From: Thalassolituus maritimus
GTDB taxonomy: Bacteria > Pseudomonadota > Gammaproteobacteria > Pseudomonadales > Oceanobacteraceae
NCBI RefSeq assembly: GCF_900156675.1
Contig: NZ_FTOH01000009.1
Location: forward strand, 62,001 to 126,000
Reading direction: 5' to 3'
Length of the DNA: 64,000 bases
The notes beneath the pieces were generated by a model. That model searched no databases and was not told the origin of the DNA. It saw only the letters and a program-made list of their open reading frames with translations. This document shows, piece by piece, positions 18,252-27,289 of the stretch. The translations under genes were made by a program, and so were the position numbers. Every line of letters starts with the position of its first letter. The first letter of the stretch is position 1.

Positions 18252-18578
18252 ATGACGCTATCGTTGGAAAAAATCATGTCTGAATCTGAAATGGCCACTT
18301 TAGGTGTATCAGATATGACTGATGAACAGAAACAGGTATTGTCTAACTGGGCAATGGAAATATATCACATGGGCAGACATGTAGTTTCTGATATCGACAC
18401 TGTGAAATATGACGGTCGCTTGATTATTCTGGATGACGGGAGTCGTTGGGAGGTAGAAGAGTTCGATACAGGGACCTCTGATATGTGGGATTTTATGGAT
18501 AAGGTTGTCGTCATTGATAATGAAATGTACAAGCTTGACGACTCAGAAAAAGTAGAGGTCACTCAGGATTTCGACTAA
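18252..18578 (+). CDS. Small acidic protein of unknown function
   Basis: A 108-residue, strongly acidic protein with a beta-rich second half (RLIILDDGSRWEVEEFDTG and DKVVVIDNEMYKLDD). This resembles a small beta-barrel. An AAAGGAG ribosome-binding site precedes the ATG well, which supports expression. No family was recognised. It sits between the unknown 292-residue protein and the giant helicase. Small acidic proteins in defence islands can be DNA mimics or antitoxin-like regulators, but that is speculation. Confidence 0.65.
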   Translation: MTLSLEKIMSESEMATLGVSDMTDEQKQVLSNWAMEIYHMGRHVVSDIDTVKYDGRLIILDDGSRWEVEEFDTGTSDMWDFMDKVVVIDNEMYKLDDSEKVEVTQDFD

Positions 18579-18638
18579 TTCTGTTTGACCGGTATTTAAC
18601 GATTTATTGGGTTATCGACTTCATTAGAGGGACTACAC

Positions 18639-21600
18639 ATGAGCCAAACCAACCCGCCTGGCGTTTCGATTAACGTTACCTTGCTGGAAAAAATCAACTT
18701 TGCGTGTCATCAAAGTGCTTTTCCGGTATTGCGTGAGTTAGTGGTGTGCAACGCTGAGGAAGAGCGCGCGCTGGAGGGGCTGGAACTGCGTATGGAGTCG
18801 TCCCCTGGATTCGTCGCTGAGAAGAGTTGGAAGATTGACCGGCTTATCGGCGGCGGGGAGCTCATGATAAAGGATCGTGATATACAGCTGGATGGTGGGT
18901 TCTTGTTGGGGCTGACGGAGTCGATGAAGGGCTCTGTTCGCTTTACGTTGCTACAGAACGACGAGGTTCTCTGTGATCACGTGCAGCCTGTGGAGTTATT
19001 GGCCTATAACGAGTGGGGCGGCAATCATTATATGCCTGAGTTGCTGGCGGCTTTTTGTACTCCGAATGATCCGGCTGTTGATCGCGTTTTGGGCAAAGCC
19101 AGCCAGGTGTTGCGGAAGGCTGGTAAAGCTGACTCTATTGACGGTTATCGCGGCGGCAGCCGGCAACGGGTATGGGAACTAGCGTCGGCTATTTATTCGG
19201 CCATAGTTAATCAGAAAATTGGCTACGCTCTGCCTCCTTCCAGTTTCGAGCGTAACGGCCAGAAAATTCGCTCACCTGGTGCCATAGATGACAGTAAGGT
19301 CTCTACCTGTCTGGATACTACACTGCTATTTGCTGCGGCGTTTGAGCAGGCAGCGTTGAACCCGATTGTCGTGCTAACTGAAGGCCATGCGTTGGTGGGG
19401 CTTTGGCTGGAGCCTGAGGATTTCAGCAGTGTGATGATCACCGATGCCGAGTTGCTCAGGCAACGGTTGGCTTTGAAAGAATTGATTCTGATTGAGACAA
19501 CGTTGGCCACACAGCATCCATCAGTGCCATTTTCGCAGGCAGTGCAGGTCGGCTGTAAAGCGGTAGCGCTCGATAAAGATAGCGACTTTGTCGCAGCGAT
19601 AGACATCCGCAGAGCCCGTGACCACCGTATTAATCCATTAGCACTGGTTGTACAGCGTCATAATGATGTCAGCGGTGAGTTAGAAGAATCCGTCGAATCG
19701 GCATTTGAAGAAGCGCCTCTGCTGCCGTCGTTTACTGTACCTGTCAGTGAGGATGAAACACCTCTCAATGCGACAGGCCGCATGGAACGCTGGCAAAGCA
19801 AGCTGCTCGACTTATCTGCACGTAATCCCTTACTGAATTTTCGACCAGGTAAGAGCAGCTTGTCATTTGTACACGCGAATCCGGCCGAACTCGAAGATAT
19901 GCTCGCGGCCGGTGCCCGTATCACAGTCTCACCATTTCCAAAGCTGAATGGTGCCGATCAGGATGAAGAAATCTACAGTCAGCGTAGCGGTGAAGAACTG
20001 AAAGAAGGTTACGCGCGCGAAGCATTGCAGAAAAAGCAGCTACTGGTTGATAGAAGCCAGGAAGAGCTCGATAAATCGACAGTTGAAATCTATCGTAAGG
20101 CTCAGACTTCATTGAAGGAAGGTGGGTCAAACACTCTTTTCCTGGCGATTGGCTTTCTGCTATGGAAGCAGAATGAAAAGGATTCGAAGCGCTATCGTGC
20201 GCCTCTCATTCTGTTGCCGGTGACACTTGAGCGTAAATCGGTTCGCAGTGGTATTAAAATCGTGGCTAGTGACGATGAACCAAGATTCAATACAACGCTG
20301 CTGGAATTATTGAAGAAGGACTTTGGTATTGAGTTGCGTGGCTTGCACGGGGCGTTACCCGAAGATGCCAGCGGCGTTGATGTTGAGGGGATATGGCATC
20401 AGGTTCGGCTGGCAATCAAGGATTTGCCTGGCTTTGAGGTCATTGAAGAGGTGGTGCTAGGGCATTTTTCATTTGCCAAATATTTAATGTGGAAGGATCT
20501 GGTAGATCGTGAAGATGCCCTGCGGGAAAGCCCGGTTGTTCGACATTTACTTGATAGCCCCAGAGAGCCATACGAAAGTGATATCCGCTTTGTCGATGCC
20601 GATCATATTGATCGTGATTATGCACCGTCGGATCTGCTTACACCGCTGCCTGCCGATTCTTCGCAGATGGCGGCGGTGGCAACCGCGGATCGTGGCAAGG
20701 ATTTCGTCATTATCGGACCGCCAGGCACAGGTAAAAGTCAGACTATCAGTAACCTGATTGCCCATATGTTGGGTAAAGGTAAAAAGGTGTTGTTTGTTTC
20801 AGAAAAAACAGCGGCACTGGAGGTGGTGCACCGGCGACTTAAAGATATTGGGCTGGGTAATTTCTGCCTTGAGTTACATTCTAATAAAGCCCGTAAGGCT
20901 GATGTACTTGATCAATTGCGTTCATCCTGGACTTTGGCGGGCAGGTCGTCGGCGGAGGAATGGCAAGCTGAGGCTGTTCGTATTAAGTCGCTGCGTGATC
21001 GATTAAATACGCTGGTAAACAGTTTGCATCAGCGTTATTCCAATGGGTTGACTCCGCATTACGCAATGGGCGTAAGCATTCGTGATAACGATCTGGCTGC
21101 GAAAGCCGAGTTTAGTTGGAACTCTGCCAATGTGCATACACAAGATGATTTGAACAGGTTGCGGGAGGTGGCCGAGATTCTGCAGGTTCAGGCATTAGCG
21201 ATAGGTGATGTCAGCCAGAATGAACTTGCGTCTATTGATCACTCCGATTGGACGCCGCAGTGGCAAGAGAAACTGGTTGCGCAGGTACAACAATTGGATC
21301 GCGCAGCTATTGCTTTGAATAAACGTCTGTCGGAGCTGCTCTCAGCACTAGGCATTGATGTTCAGATACACGAAGTTGAACGCTTGCAGGCGTTACGGGA
21401 GCTGGGTCAGGTATTGCTGGACTCTCATCGTCAGTCATCGTCGTTTGCTTTGGAGCCGGATGGTGTAGACAGACTAGAGGCGATGGAGTCGGTTATCGGC
21501 TTACTTAAGGACTATGTGAAGGCACAGTCGAATTTGAGTTGTCAGTATGCTTTGCGAGCCTGGCAAAATCTTGATCTGGTTCAGTTCGAGCAGCGTTGGC

Positions 21601-24482
21601 AGCAGGCTACTACGAGTTGGTGGCCCAAAAGTTGGTTCGCTAAGCGTTCGTTAATCAAAGAGGCCAAGCAAGCCGGAGCACAGGGTGAGCCCGATCTGAG
21701 CGCGGATATCACGCTGTTGAAGGAGATGAAGTCATCTGCTGAGAAAATTGATCAGCTGGAGAATTTGCTTGCTGGTCTGAAAGGGTGGCAATCGTACGAG
21801 ACTGATCCTGAAGAGTTAAATCAGTTGCAGTTATTGGGTGCTCGGGCACGTATTGCTGTAGGTAAACTGGCTGATAATGCCGATACGCTGATGGCTTTCA
21901 GAAGCCGGATCAGAACCTTGCTCTATGACGGTAATGATCTATTGGCTGCCGATGCGCCCGTTGGGCGAAGTATTCTCGCGTTCTTGGAAGAATTGGCACT
22001 ATTCGATGATCTGCTGACTCAGATAAGGAAGCTTGCAGGGGAGTCTGTATGGTCAACGCTGGAGTACTCTGACACTGTTTTACCTGCTGTTTCTGAATGG
22101 TGCCAGCGTATCAGTAGTAATCAGCAGTCGTTGCGTGACTGGTGTGCCTGGGTTCGTCGGCGTAATGAAGCCATTGACCTACAGCTCGGTTCGTTGGTAT
22201 CTGGAATTGAGCAGGGCGTGATTGCAGCGGAGGATATTCGCGACACCTTTGAGGCGGCGTACTGCCAATGGTGGTCGAAAGCCGTGATAGGCGAAAATAC
22301 CTTACTGAGCTCGTTTTCGTCTGCAGAGCACGAAGCGGCCATTCAGTCTTTCCGTGAGCTGGATACTCGCTTTAGTCAATTAACCGCTGAGTATATTGCC
22401 GCTAAGCTGTCTGGTCAGATGCCTGATCAGGATGATGTTAAGAAAAGCTCTTCCTGGGGAGTTCTGCGCCACGAGTTACAGAAGAAAACCAGACACAAAC
22501 CTGTACGGGAAATGTTAGAACAGATACCTGATGTGGTAACAACTCTGGCACCTTGTCTGATGATGTCGCCACTGTCGATAGCTCAGTTTCTGTCAGCCGA
22601 TCAATCACTATTTGATGTGGTGATTTTTGATGAAGCATCGCAAATAACCGTTTGGGATGCTGTAGGCGCACTGGCGAGAGGTAAGCAGGTTATTGTTGCT
22701 GGTGACCCGAAGCAAATGCCACCGACGAATTTTTTCGCACGCGCTGATAACGATCCAGATGGCGACTTGGATGTCGAAGGTGATCTGGAAAGTATTCTTG
22801 ATGAACTGATCGGAGCCAGCATTCCGTCCCGCGTGCTTAATCTGCATTATCGTTCGCGCCGCGAAAGTCTGATTGCCTTTTCCAACAGCCGCTACTACGA
22901 CAATTCTTTGATTACATTCCCTGCGCCTGTTCATCCAGACAAAGGCGTTCGCCTGGTAAAACCAGAGGGTTTTTATGCGCGTGGTAAAGCCCGTCATAAT
23001 CAAGGTGAGGCAAAAGCGATTGTTGAGGAGATTCTTAGCCGTGTGACGTCATCGGATGAAAACGTCCGTAACCAGTCGATTGGTGTTGTTACTTTTAATA
23101 CTGAGCAACAAAGCCTGATAGAAGACTTACTGGATAAGGCACGTTCCGCAGATCCGTCGATTGAATGGGCATTTTCGGATGAGCACTCGCTGGAGCCGGT
23201 TTTCGTGAAAAACCTCGAGTCGGTTCAAGGTGATGAGCGTGATGTTATCCTTTTCAGTATTACGTATGGCCCTGACGAAGCTGGCCATGTGACGATGAAC
23301 TTTGGTCCGCTTAACAGAACCGGTGGTGAGCGCCGATTGAACGTAGCTATGACGCGTGCTCGTTCTGAGATGGTTGTGTTCTCAACCTTGTCGGCTGATC
23401 AGATTGATCTTGGCCGTACCAAAGCAACGGCGGTGGCTGATCTGAAGCATTTCCTGGAATATACAGAGCGTGGCGCTTCTGCGCTTGGCGCGGCTGTACA
23501 TGGTTCTCTGGGAGACTTTGAATCACCGTTTGAAGTTGCGGTTGCCAGAGGCTTACAGCAAAAAGGCTGGACAGTACACCCACAGGTGGGGGTGTCTGCT
23601 TATAGGATCGATCTTGGTGTAGTGCATCCGGATATTCCCGGCATTTACTTGTCTGGGGTTGAGTGTGATGGTGCGATGTATCACAGTTCAGCCTATGCCA
23701 GAGAGCGTGACAAGATTCGTCAGCAAGTTCTGGAAGGGCTGGGTTGGCATATGGTGCGAGTCTGGTCGACTAACTGGTGGGTAAATCAGAAATACGAAAT
23801 CGACTTGTTACATACCAAGCTTACCGAGCGACTGGCTGAAGATCGGCAACGTCGTCAGGCGCTCGAGGCTTCCGGCCAGCCGCTTACTACAGATAAAAAA
23901 GTGTCCGACGACGATGCCGACGGTACTGAAGAGGACAAGCTACCGGCAAAGTTAGCGGGTTTGGTTGCTGATTCCGAGTCCGATATGATTGAAGATTATA
24001 AGATATCGGATTTGTCCATCTTTAACCTCAATACGATTCAGTTTTATGACGATGCATACAGCACATCCTTGGCTGAAATGATCAGGACGGTTGTCAACTC
24101 CGAAGGACCGGTTCATGAATTATTGCTGTTGCAGCGTATCGCGAGAGCCCATTCTTTCAAACGCGCTGGAACAAAAATGCTTGATCGCGTAAATGATCTT
24201 GCTTCGGCACATTGTGGATGCAGTGAAGAGAGTACTGGTAGATTCTGGTGGCCGGAAGGAGTAGGTGAAACGGATAAGGAGCGCTATGCGCGAGTGAATA
24301 ATCGCTCGGAAGAGACCGCCAAACCTGATTGGATTTGTGATACAGAGCTGAAAAATATTATCAAGTGCAGAGGATTGGATAATGACCCAGCTGGATTGTG
24401 TCGAGTATTGGGAATTCAGCGATTAACAGCCAATGTCAAGGAGCGTCTCGAGAGACTACTGCAAGAAGAGGATATTTCGTAG
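18639..24482 (+). CDS. Giant DUF4011/SF1 helicase/Vsr-like nuclease/DUF3320 protein (Hhe-type)
   Basis: A 1947-residue multidomain defence protein. Residues 1-380 form a divergent N-terminal region. DUF4011 starts at about 382 (RWQSKLLDLSARNPLLNF). Helicase motifs are Walker A GPPGTGKS (about 694), IFDEAS (about 1329), GDPKQMPP, and the final NVAMTRAR (about 1568). A Vsr/MTES_1575-like endonuclease follows (about 1628-1714), with YRIDLGV, ECDGAMYH, ARERDKIRQ and GWHMVRVWS. DUF3320 lies at about 1809-1870. All visible catalytic residues are present. This domain order matches what I recall as the single-gene anti-phage system Hhe. AGAGGGA precedes the ATG. It lies 60 bp after the small acidic gene and may belong to the hsdR transcript. 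Confidence 0.88.
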   Translation: MSQTNPPGVSINVTLLEKINFACHQSAFPVLRELVVCNAEEERALEGLELRMESSPGFVAEKSWKIDRLIGGGELMIKDRDIQLDGGFLLGLTESMKGSVRFTLLQNDEVLCDHVQPVELLAYNEWGGNHYMPELLAAFCTPNDPAVDRVLGKASQVLRKAGKADSIDGYRGGSRQRVWELASAIYSAIVNQKIGYALPPSSFERNGQKIRSPGAIDDSKVSTCLDTTLLFAAAFEQAALNPIVVLTEGHALVGLWLEPEDFSSVMITDAELLRQRLALKELILIETTLATQHPSVPFSQAVQVGCKAVALDKDSDFVAAIDIRRARDHRINPLALVVQRHNDVSGELEESVESAFEEAPLLPSFTVPVSEDETPLNATGRMERWQSKLLDLSARNPLLNFRPGKSSLSFVHANPAELEDMLAAGARITVSPFPKLNGADQDEEIYSQRSGEELKEGYAREALQKKQLLVDRSQEELDKSTVEIYRKAQTSLKEGGSNTLFLAIGFLLWKQNEKDSKRYRAPLILLPVTLERKSVRSGIKIVASDDEPRFNTTLLELLKKDFGIELRGLHGALPEDASGVDVEGIWHQVRLAIKDLPGFEVIEEVVLGHFSFAKYLMWKDLVDREDALRESPVVRHLLDSPREPYESDIRFVDADHIDRDYAPSDLLTPLPADSSQMAAVATADRGKDFVIIGPPGTGKSQTISNLIAHMLGKGKKVLFVSEKTAALEVVHRRLKDIGLGNFCLELHSNKARKADVLDQLRSSWTLAGRSSAEEWQAEAVRIKSLRDRLNTLVNSLHQRYSNGLTPHYAMGVSIRDNDLAAKAEFSWNSANVHTQDDLNRLREVAEILQVQALAIGDVSQNELASIDHSDWTPQWQEKLVAQVQQLDRAAIALNKRLSELLSALGIDVQIHEVERLQALRELGQVLLDSHRQSSSFALEPDGVDRLEAMESVIGLLKDYVKAQSNLSCQYALRAWQNLDLVQFEQRWQQATTSWWPKSWFAKRSLIKEAKQAGAQGEPDLSADITLLKEMKSSAEKIDQLENLLAGLKGWQSYETDPEELNQLQLLGARARIAVGKLADNADTLMAFRSRIRTLLYDGNDLLAADAPVGRSILAFLEELALFDDLLTQIRKLAGESVWSTLEYSDTVLPAVSEWCQRISSNQQSLRDWCAWVRRRNEAIDLQLGSLVSGIEQGVIAAEDIRDTFEAAYCQWWSKAVIGENTLLSSFSSAEHEAAIQSFRELDTRFSQLTAEYIAAKLSGQMPDQDDVKKSSSWGVLRHELQKKTRHKPVREMLEQIPDVVTTLAPCLMMSPLSIAQFLSADQSLFDVVIFDEASQITVWDAVGALARGKQVIVAGDPKQMPPTNFFARADNDPDGDLDVEGDLESILDELIGASIPSRVLNLHYRSRRESLIAFSNSRYYDNSLITFPAPVHPDKGVRLVKPEGFYARGKARHNQGEAKAIVEEILSRVTSSDENVRNQSIGVVTFNTEQQSLIEDLLDKARSADPSIEWAFSDEHSLEPVFVKNLESVQGDERDVILFSITYGPDEAGHVTMNFGPLNRTGGERRLNVAMTRARSEMVVFSTLSADQIDLGRTKATAVADLKHFLEYTERGASALGAAVHGSLGDFESPFEVAVARGLQQKGWTVHPQVGVSAYRIDLGVVHPDIPGIYLSGVECDGAMYHSSAYARERDKIRQQVLEGLGWHMVRVWSTNWWVNQKYEIDLLHTKLTERLAEDRQRRQALEASGQPLTTDKKVSDDDADGTEEDKLPAKLAGLVADSESDMIEDYKISDLSIFNLNTIQFYDDAYSTSLAEMIRTVVNSEGPVHELLLLQRIARAHSFKRAGTKMLDRVNDLASAHCGCSEESTGRFWWPEGVGETDKERYARVNNRSEETAKPDWICDTELKNIIKCRGLDNDPAGLCRVLGIQRLTANVKERLERLLQEEDIS

Positions 24483-24484
24483 GT

Positions 24485-24616
24485 ATGTCTTTTCCAGTCG
24501 AGAAAGAACTCGTTATTCCGTCGCATCCAGTGCCTTGTTCGACTTGTCAGAATCTGACCAAGTGTTTTAAACGGAAACATACTTCAACGGTATTGAACGT
24601 AGATGTAATGTTTTGA
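24485..24616 (+). CDS. Possible 43-residue cysteine-containing small protein
   Basis: A short open frame with ATG at 24485, 2 bp after the giant helicase stop, so it could be translationally coupled. It contains CSTCQNLTKCFKRK, a CxxC plus third Cys followed by a basic patch, which hints at metal binding. No clear ribosome-binding site was seen beyond the coupling context. It may equally be chance. The rest of 24617-24741 has no feature except a likely leader for the next gene. Confidence 0.25.
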   Translation: MSFPVEKELVIPSHPVPCSTCQNLTKCFKRKHTSTVLNVDVMF

Positions 24617-24741
24617 TTTTCAGAATGATGGATTCTGTTCAAAGGAGATGGATTGGTGAATACCGCCTTCGATCTACCTCTGTAATGATTAATGACTCTG
24701 ATCCGCAGGTTAGTAATAAGCTAAATTTTTAGGTAATAGAA

Positions 24742-26448
24742 ATGGACACCTTAGTCTTACAGAAGCATTTACTCAAACTGATCGAATTACACGCACCGAT
24801 TAAAGCCCGCAATCTGGCTAAAATTCTTTCCGATGAGTTCGGTAAGCATGTTGATCGTAGTGCAGTGAATTCAGCACTGTATTCGCTTAAAGCAGAGCGT
24901 AAGGTTGAGGTCAATTCAAGCTATGAGTGGAGTCTTGATGGTAAAACGGCGGCCCCGAAAAGCGCCTCAACCCGTAAGCCTCCTGAGCCGGAAGAAGAGG
25001 TAACACCTGTTTCCCCGGAGATTACGTTTACCCCAGAACAGCAGGCGGTCATTGACCTTGATCCTGCGGATCATCTGTTGATTCGCGGCCAGGCTGGTAG
25101 TGGCAAAACAACCGTCCTGGCAGCTCGTGCTGGTCGTATTTTGTCGGCGATGAACAAAGGCTCGCTGCTTTTTCTGACCTATAACTCGGCATTATCGGCC
25201 TATGTGAAGAAGGCTTTCGCTAAGTCGGGTATGAAGAACACTATTGATGTTCAGACTTTTCATGAATGGGCGCGGGGTTGCGCGAAATCACTGGGGTTTG
25301 AATTCAGTGGCTGGGTTGATGGTAAGGCGAGAAGTGAGCAGCTTCGTGAACTGATTGAAACAGCCCGGGCAGAAGTCGGTGACCACCGGTTATATCAGCT
25401 TAAAGAACATCCTGAATTGTTGGCCTGGTGGGGCGACGAGATCGCGTGGCTGTTTGGTCAGTACATGATCCGGCTGGACGATTATCTTGCTGTCGAGCGG
25501 ACAGGCCGGGGTACTTCTGTGCGGGTATCGCAGGAGGACCGGCGTTTTATCTGGTGTGCTTTCGAGCTGTATGAAGAGTGGCTGGAAGAGACAAAGCAGG
25601 AAGATTACGACAACCCAGCGGGGCTGGTACTTCGAGCGTTACGCGAAGGTGGAAAAATCCTGCCGGATAAGCTGCGTTACGATCATGTGATGATTGATGA
25701 AGTACAGGATTTCGATAAAAGCTGGCTACTGGCCGCAGTAAAAATTCCTCGTGTCTCATTGAGTATGGCGGGTGATCTCGCTCAGAAAATTTACAAACGG
25801 AGTTTCAGTTGGTCGTCTGTGGGGATTCAGGTTCAGGGTGGCCGGTCGCGTCGTTTATCGGCGAGTCACCGTACGACCAAACAGATTATGGATGTGGCCG
25901 CACACCTGTTGATAGATAACGAAGTGACAAGTAACAGTGATTACACTGCCCCTGAGCGACCGATGAAAAGCGGCGATAAGGTTAAAATGATTATCGGCGC
26001 TAACCCGAAGGATGCGTACGATAAGGGTTATGACTGGATTGCTAAGCAGTTCAAGCGCCTGAGAAGCACAACCGTTGCGGTGGTTTTGCCTTTTTCCCGG
26101 CAGATGTACCCGGCTAAAATGGCGCTCGAGAAACGTGGCCTGAAGGTCCAGAGTGCAAAAGGTGCAGGTCTGGGCGGTTTTGATGGTGGTGTTGTCGTCA
26201 CGACATTTCATCAGCTGAAAGGTCTCGAGTTTGACCACGTCGTCATTATGGGCCTGCATGACGCTCAATACCCGGCCCGCCTTCTGGAACGGTTGCCTGA
26301 AGAAGATCACACTGAAGAAATCAGCCTGATGAAGCGCGTTTTGTATGTTGCGATGACTCGGGCAAAGGTAAGTGTGACGCTTATCGGTTCGAAACCCTTC
26401 TGTCGCCTTTATGATGACGTGCCTGTGAGCATGTTTGAAGAAGTTTAG
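24742..26448 (+). CDS. UvrD-like SF1 helicase with N-terminal winged helix
   Basis: A 568-residue protein. Residues 1-65 resemble a winged-helix DNA-binding domain (KHLLKLIELHAPIKARNLA and SAVNSALYSLKAERKV). A proline- and glutamate-rich linker follows. The UvrD/PcrA-type motor carries FTPEQQAVI (Q motif), GQAGSGKTT (Walker A), MIDEVQDF (Walker B), TTFHQLKGLEFDHVVI and the final RVLYVAMTRAK. It is shorter than UvrD and lacks the large 2B insertions, like other defence-associated UvrD-like proteins that act with a partner nuclease. No nuclease domain is visible. The next position downstream holds a broken gene, so a partner may have been lost. Confidence 0.82.
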   Translation: MDTLVLQKHLLKLIELHAPIKARNLAKILSDEFGKHVDRSAVNSALYSLKAERKVEVNSSYEWSLDGKTAAPKSASTRKPPEPEEEVTPVSPEITFTPEQQAVIDLDPADHLLIRGQAGSGKTTVLAARAGRILSAMNKGSLLFLTYNSALSAYVKKAFAKSGMKNTIDVQTFHEWARGCAKSLGFEFSGWVDGKARSEQLRELIETARAEVGDHRLYQLKEHPELLAWWGDEIAWLFGQYMIRLDDYLAVERTGRGTSVRVSQEDRRFIWCAFELYEEWLEETKQEDYDNPAGLVLRALREGGKILPDKLRYDHVMIDEVQDFDKSWLLAAVKIPRVSLSMAGDLAQKIYKRSFSWSSVGIQVQGGRSRRLSASHRTTKQIMDVAAHLLIDNEVTSNSDYTAPERPMKSGDKVKMIIGANPKDAYDKGYDWIAKQFKRLRSTTVAVVLPFSRQMYPAKMALEKRGLKVQSAKGAGLGGFDGGVVVTTFHQLKGLEFDHVVIMGLHDAQYPARLLERLPEEDHTEEISLMKRVLYVAMTRAKVSVTLIGSKPFCRLYDDVPVSMFEEV

Positions 26449-26642
26449 TTTTTCAGCATTATACGGAACACAGAACTTTACTAAAGAGTTTAGCTTATCA
26501 ACTTTGAGTGAACAGATAGTATTCATTGAAATTTATGTTTTTATTGTTGTCCATTCGATAGTTTCATGAGATCGCAGATCTCTCGACGCTGGATAGCGGG
26601 AAAGTATCTCCGAGATGCTCAGTCGATTGCACGGCAGTTGCG

Positions 26643-27180
26643 ATGAAGCCTTTATTCAGAGTTAGTAAAAAGGTTCTACTGGTTGGTAACTTTTTTAATC
26701 TGACTTCTAACGCAGTGCTTACCTGTTGATTCGCGCTGCAGTTCAGGCAGGTTGTACCCAGCTAACCATCGCGACTACCTGTGACTGCGCATCATCCGAC
26801 AGAGTCTGGGCTAATGAATATCAGAATCTGGTTCCAGACGATTTTCAGTGTAAGTGGCTTAAGGTGCCTGACAGGTTTTCCATGATCGGTATCTGATCAC
26901 CGATACGGGAGCAATCACAGCGGAGAATGGTTTCTCTGTAGCACCTCAGCAGGGTACGGCTGCCGATAAAGTGAATTTATCTTATTGCTCGTTCGATGAG
27001 GCTAATACGGTGAAGCAGCAGATAAAGGAATTAGAAGTTGATGGTCGAGCCTGCCTGATTTGGAGTAACTCAACTGGTCGTGGGCATGTTTCGTTAAGTA
27101 TTGCGAACTTAGGTGAGCGTTATTGGGTGCTGATTCACTATAATAAATATTATTATTTCATAATTTTTATTATGAATTAA
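26643..27180 (+). pseudogene. Decayed gene remnant with frameshifts
   Basis: Conceptual translation in three successive frames gives protein-like segments. These are KKVLLVGNFFNLTSNAVLT (from 26643), then VQAGCTQLTIATTCDCASSD and FQCKWLKVPDRF (about 26711-26880), then HDRYLITDTGAITAENGFS continuing to 27180. The junction KVPDRF/HDRYLITD at about 26878 reads as one continuous motif broken by a frame change. The HDRYLITD string recalls the catalytic region of phospholipase-D-like nucleases, but the family is uncertain. It lies between the UvrD-like helicase and the MBL gene. The 26449-26642 stretch is featureless. Confidence 0.55.
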
Positions 27181-27237
27181 GGGTGCGTACTTTAACGCTG
27201 ACTCTGCTAAGTTGTTGAATGTTAAGTAAAAACAATC

Positions 27238-27254
27238 TTGGCATGCCGTTTGAT
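27238..27254 (+). promoter_or_regulatory. Sigma-54-like promoter upstream of the MBL/TM pair
   Basis: CTTGGCATGCCGTTTGAT has a near-perfect -24 block (TTGGCATG) and a TTTGAT -12 block at the correct spacing, but GA replaces the invariant GC. The predicted transcription start near 27265 gives a 24-nt leader with GAGGT before the ATG at 27290. Given canonical elements at 10983 and 29366 it is plausible, but weaker. Confidence 0.5.
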
Positions 27255-27289
27255 ATACCTCTGTTGAATTAATGATACGAGGTAAGCAA

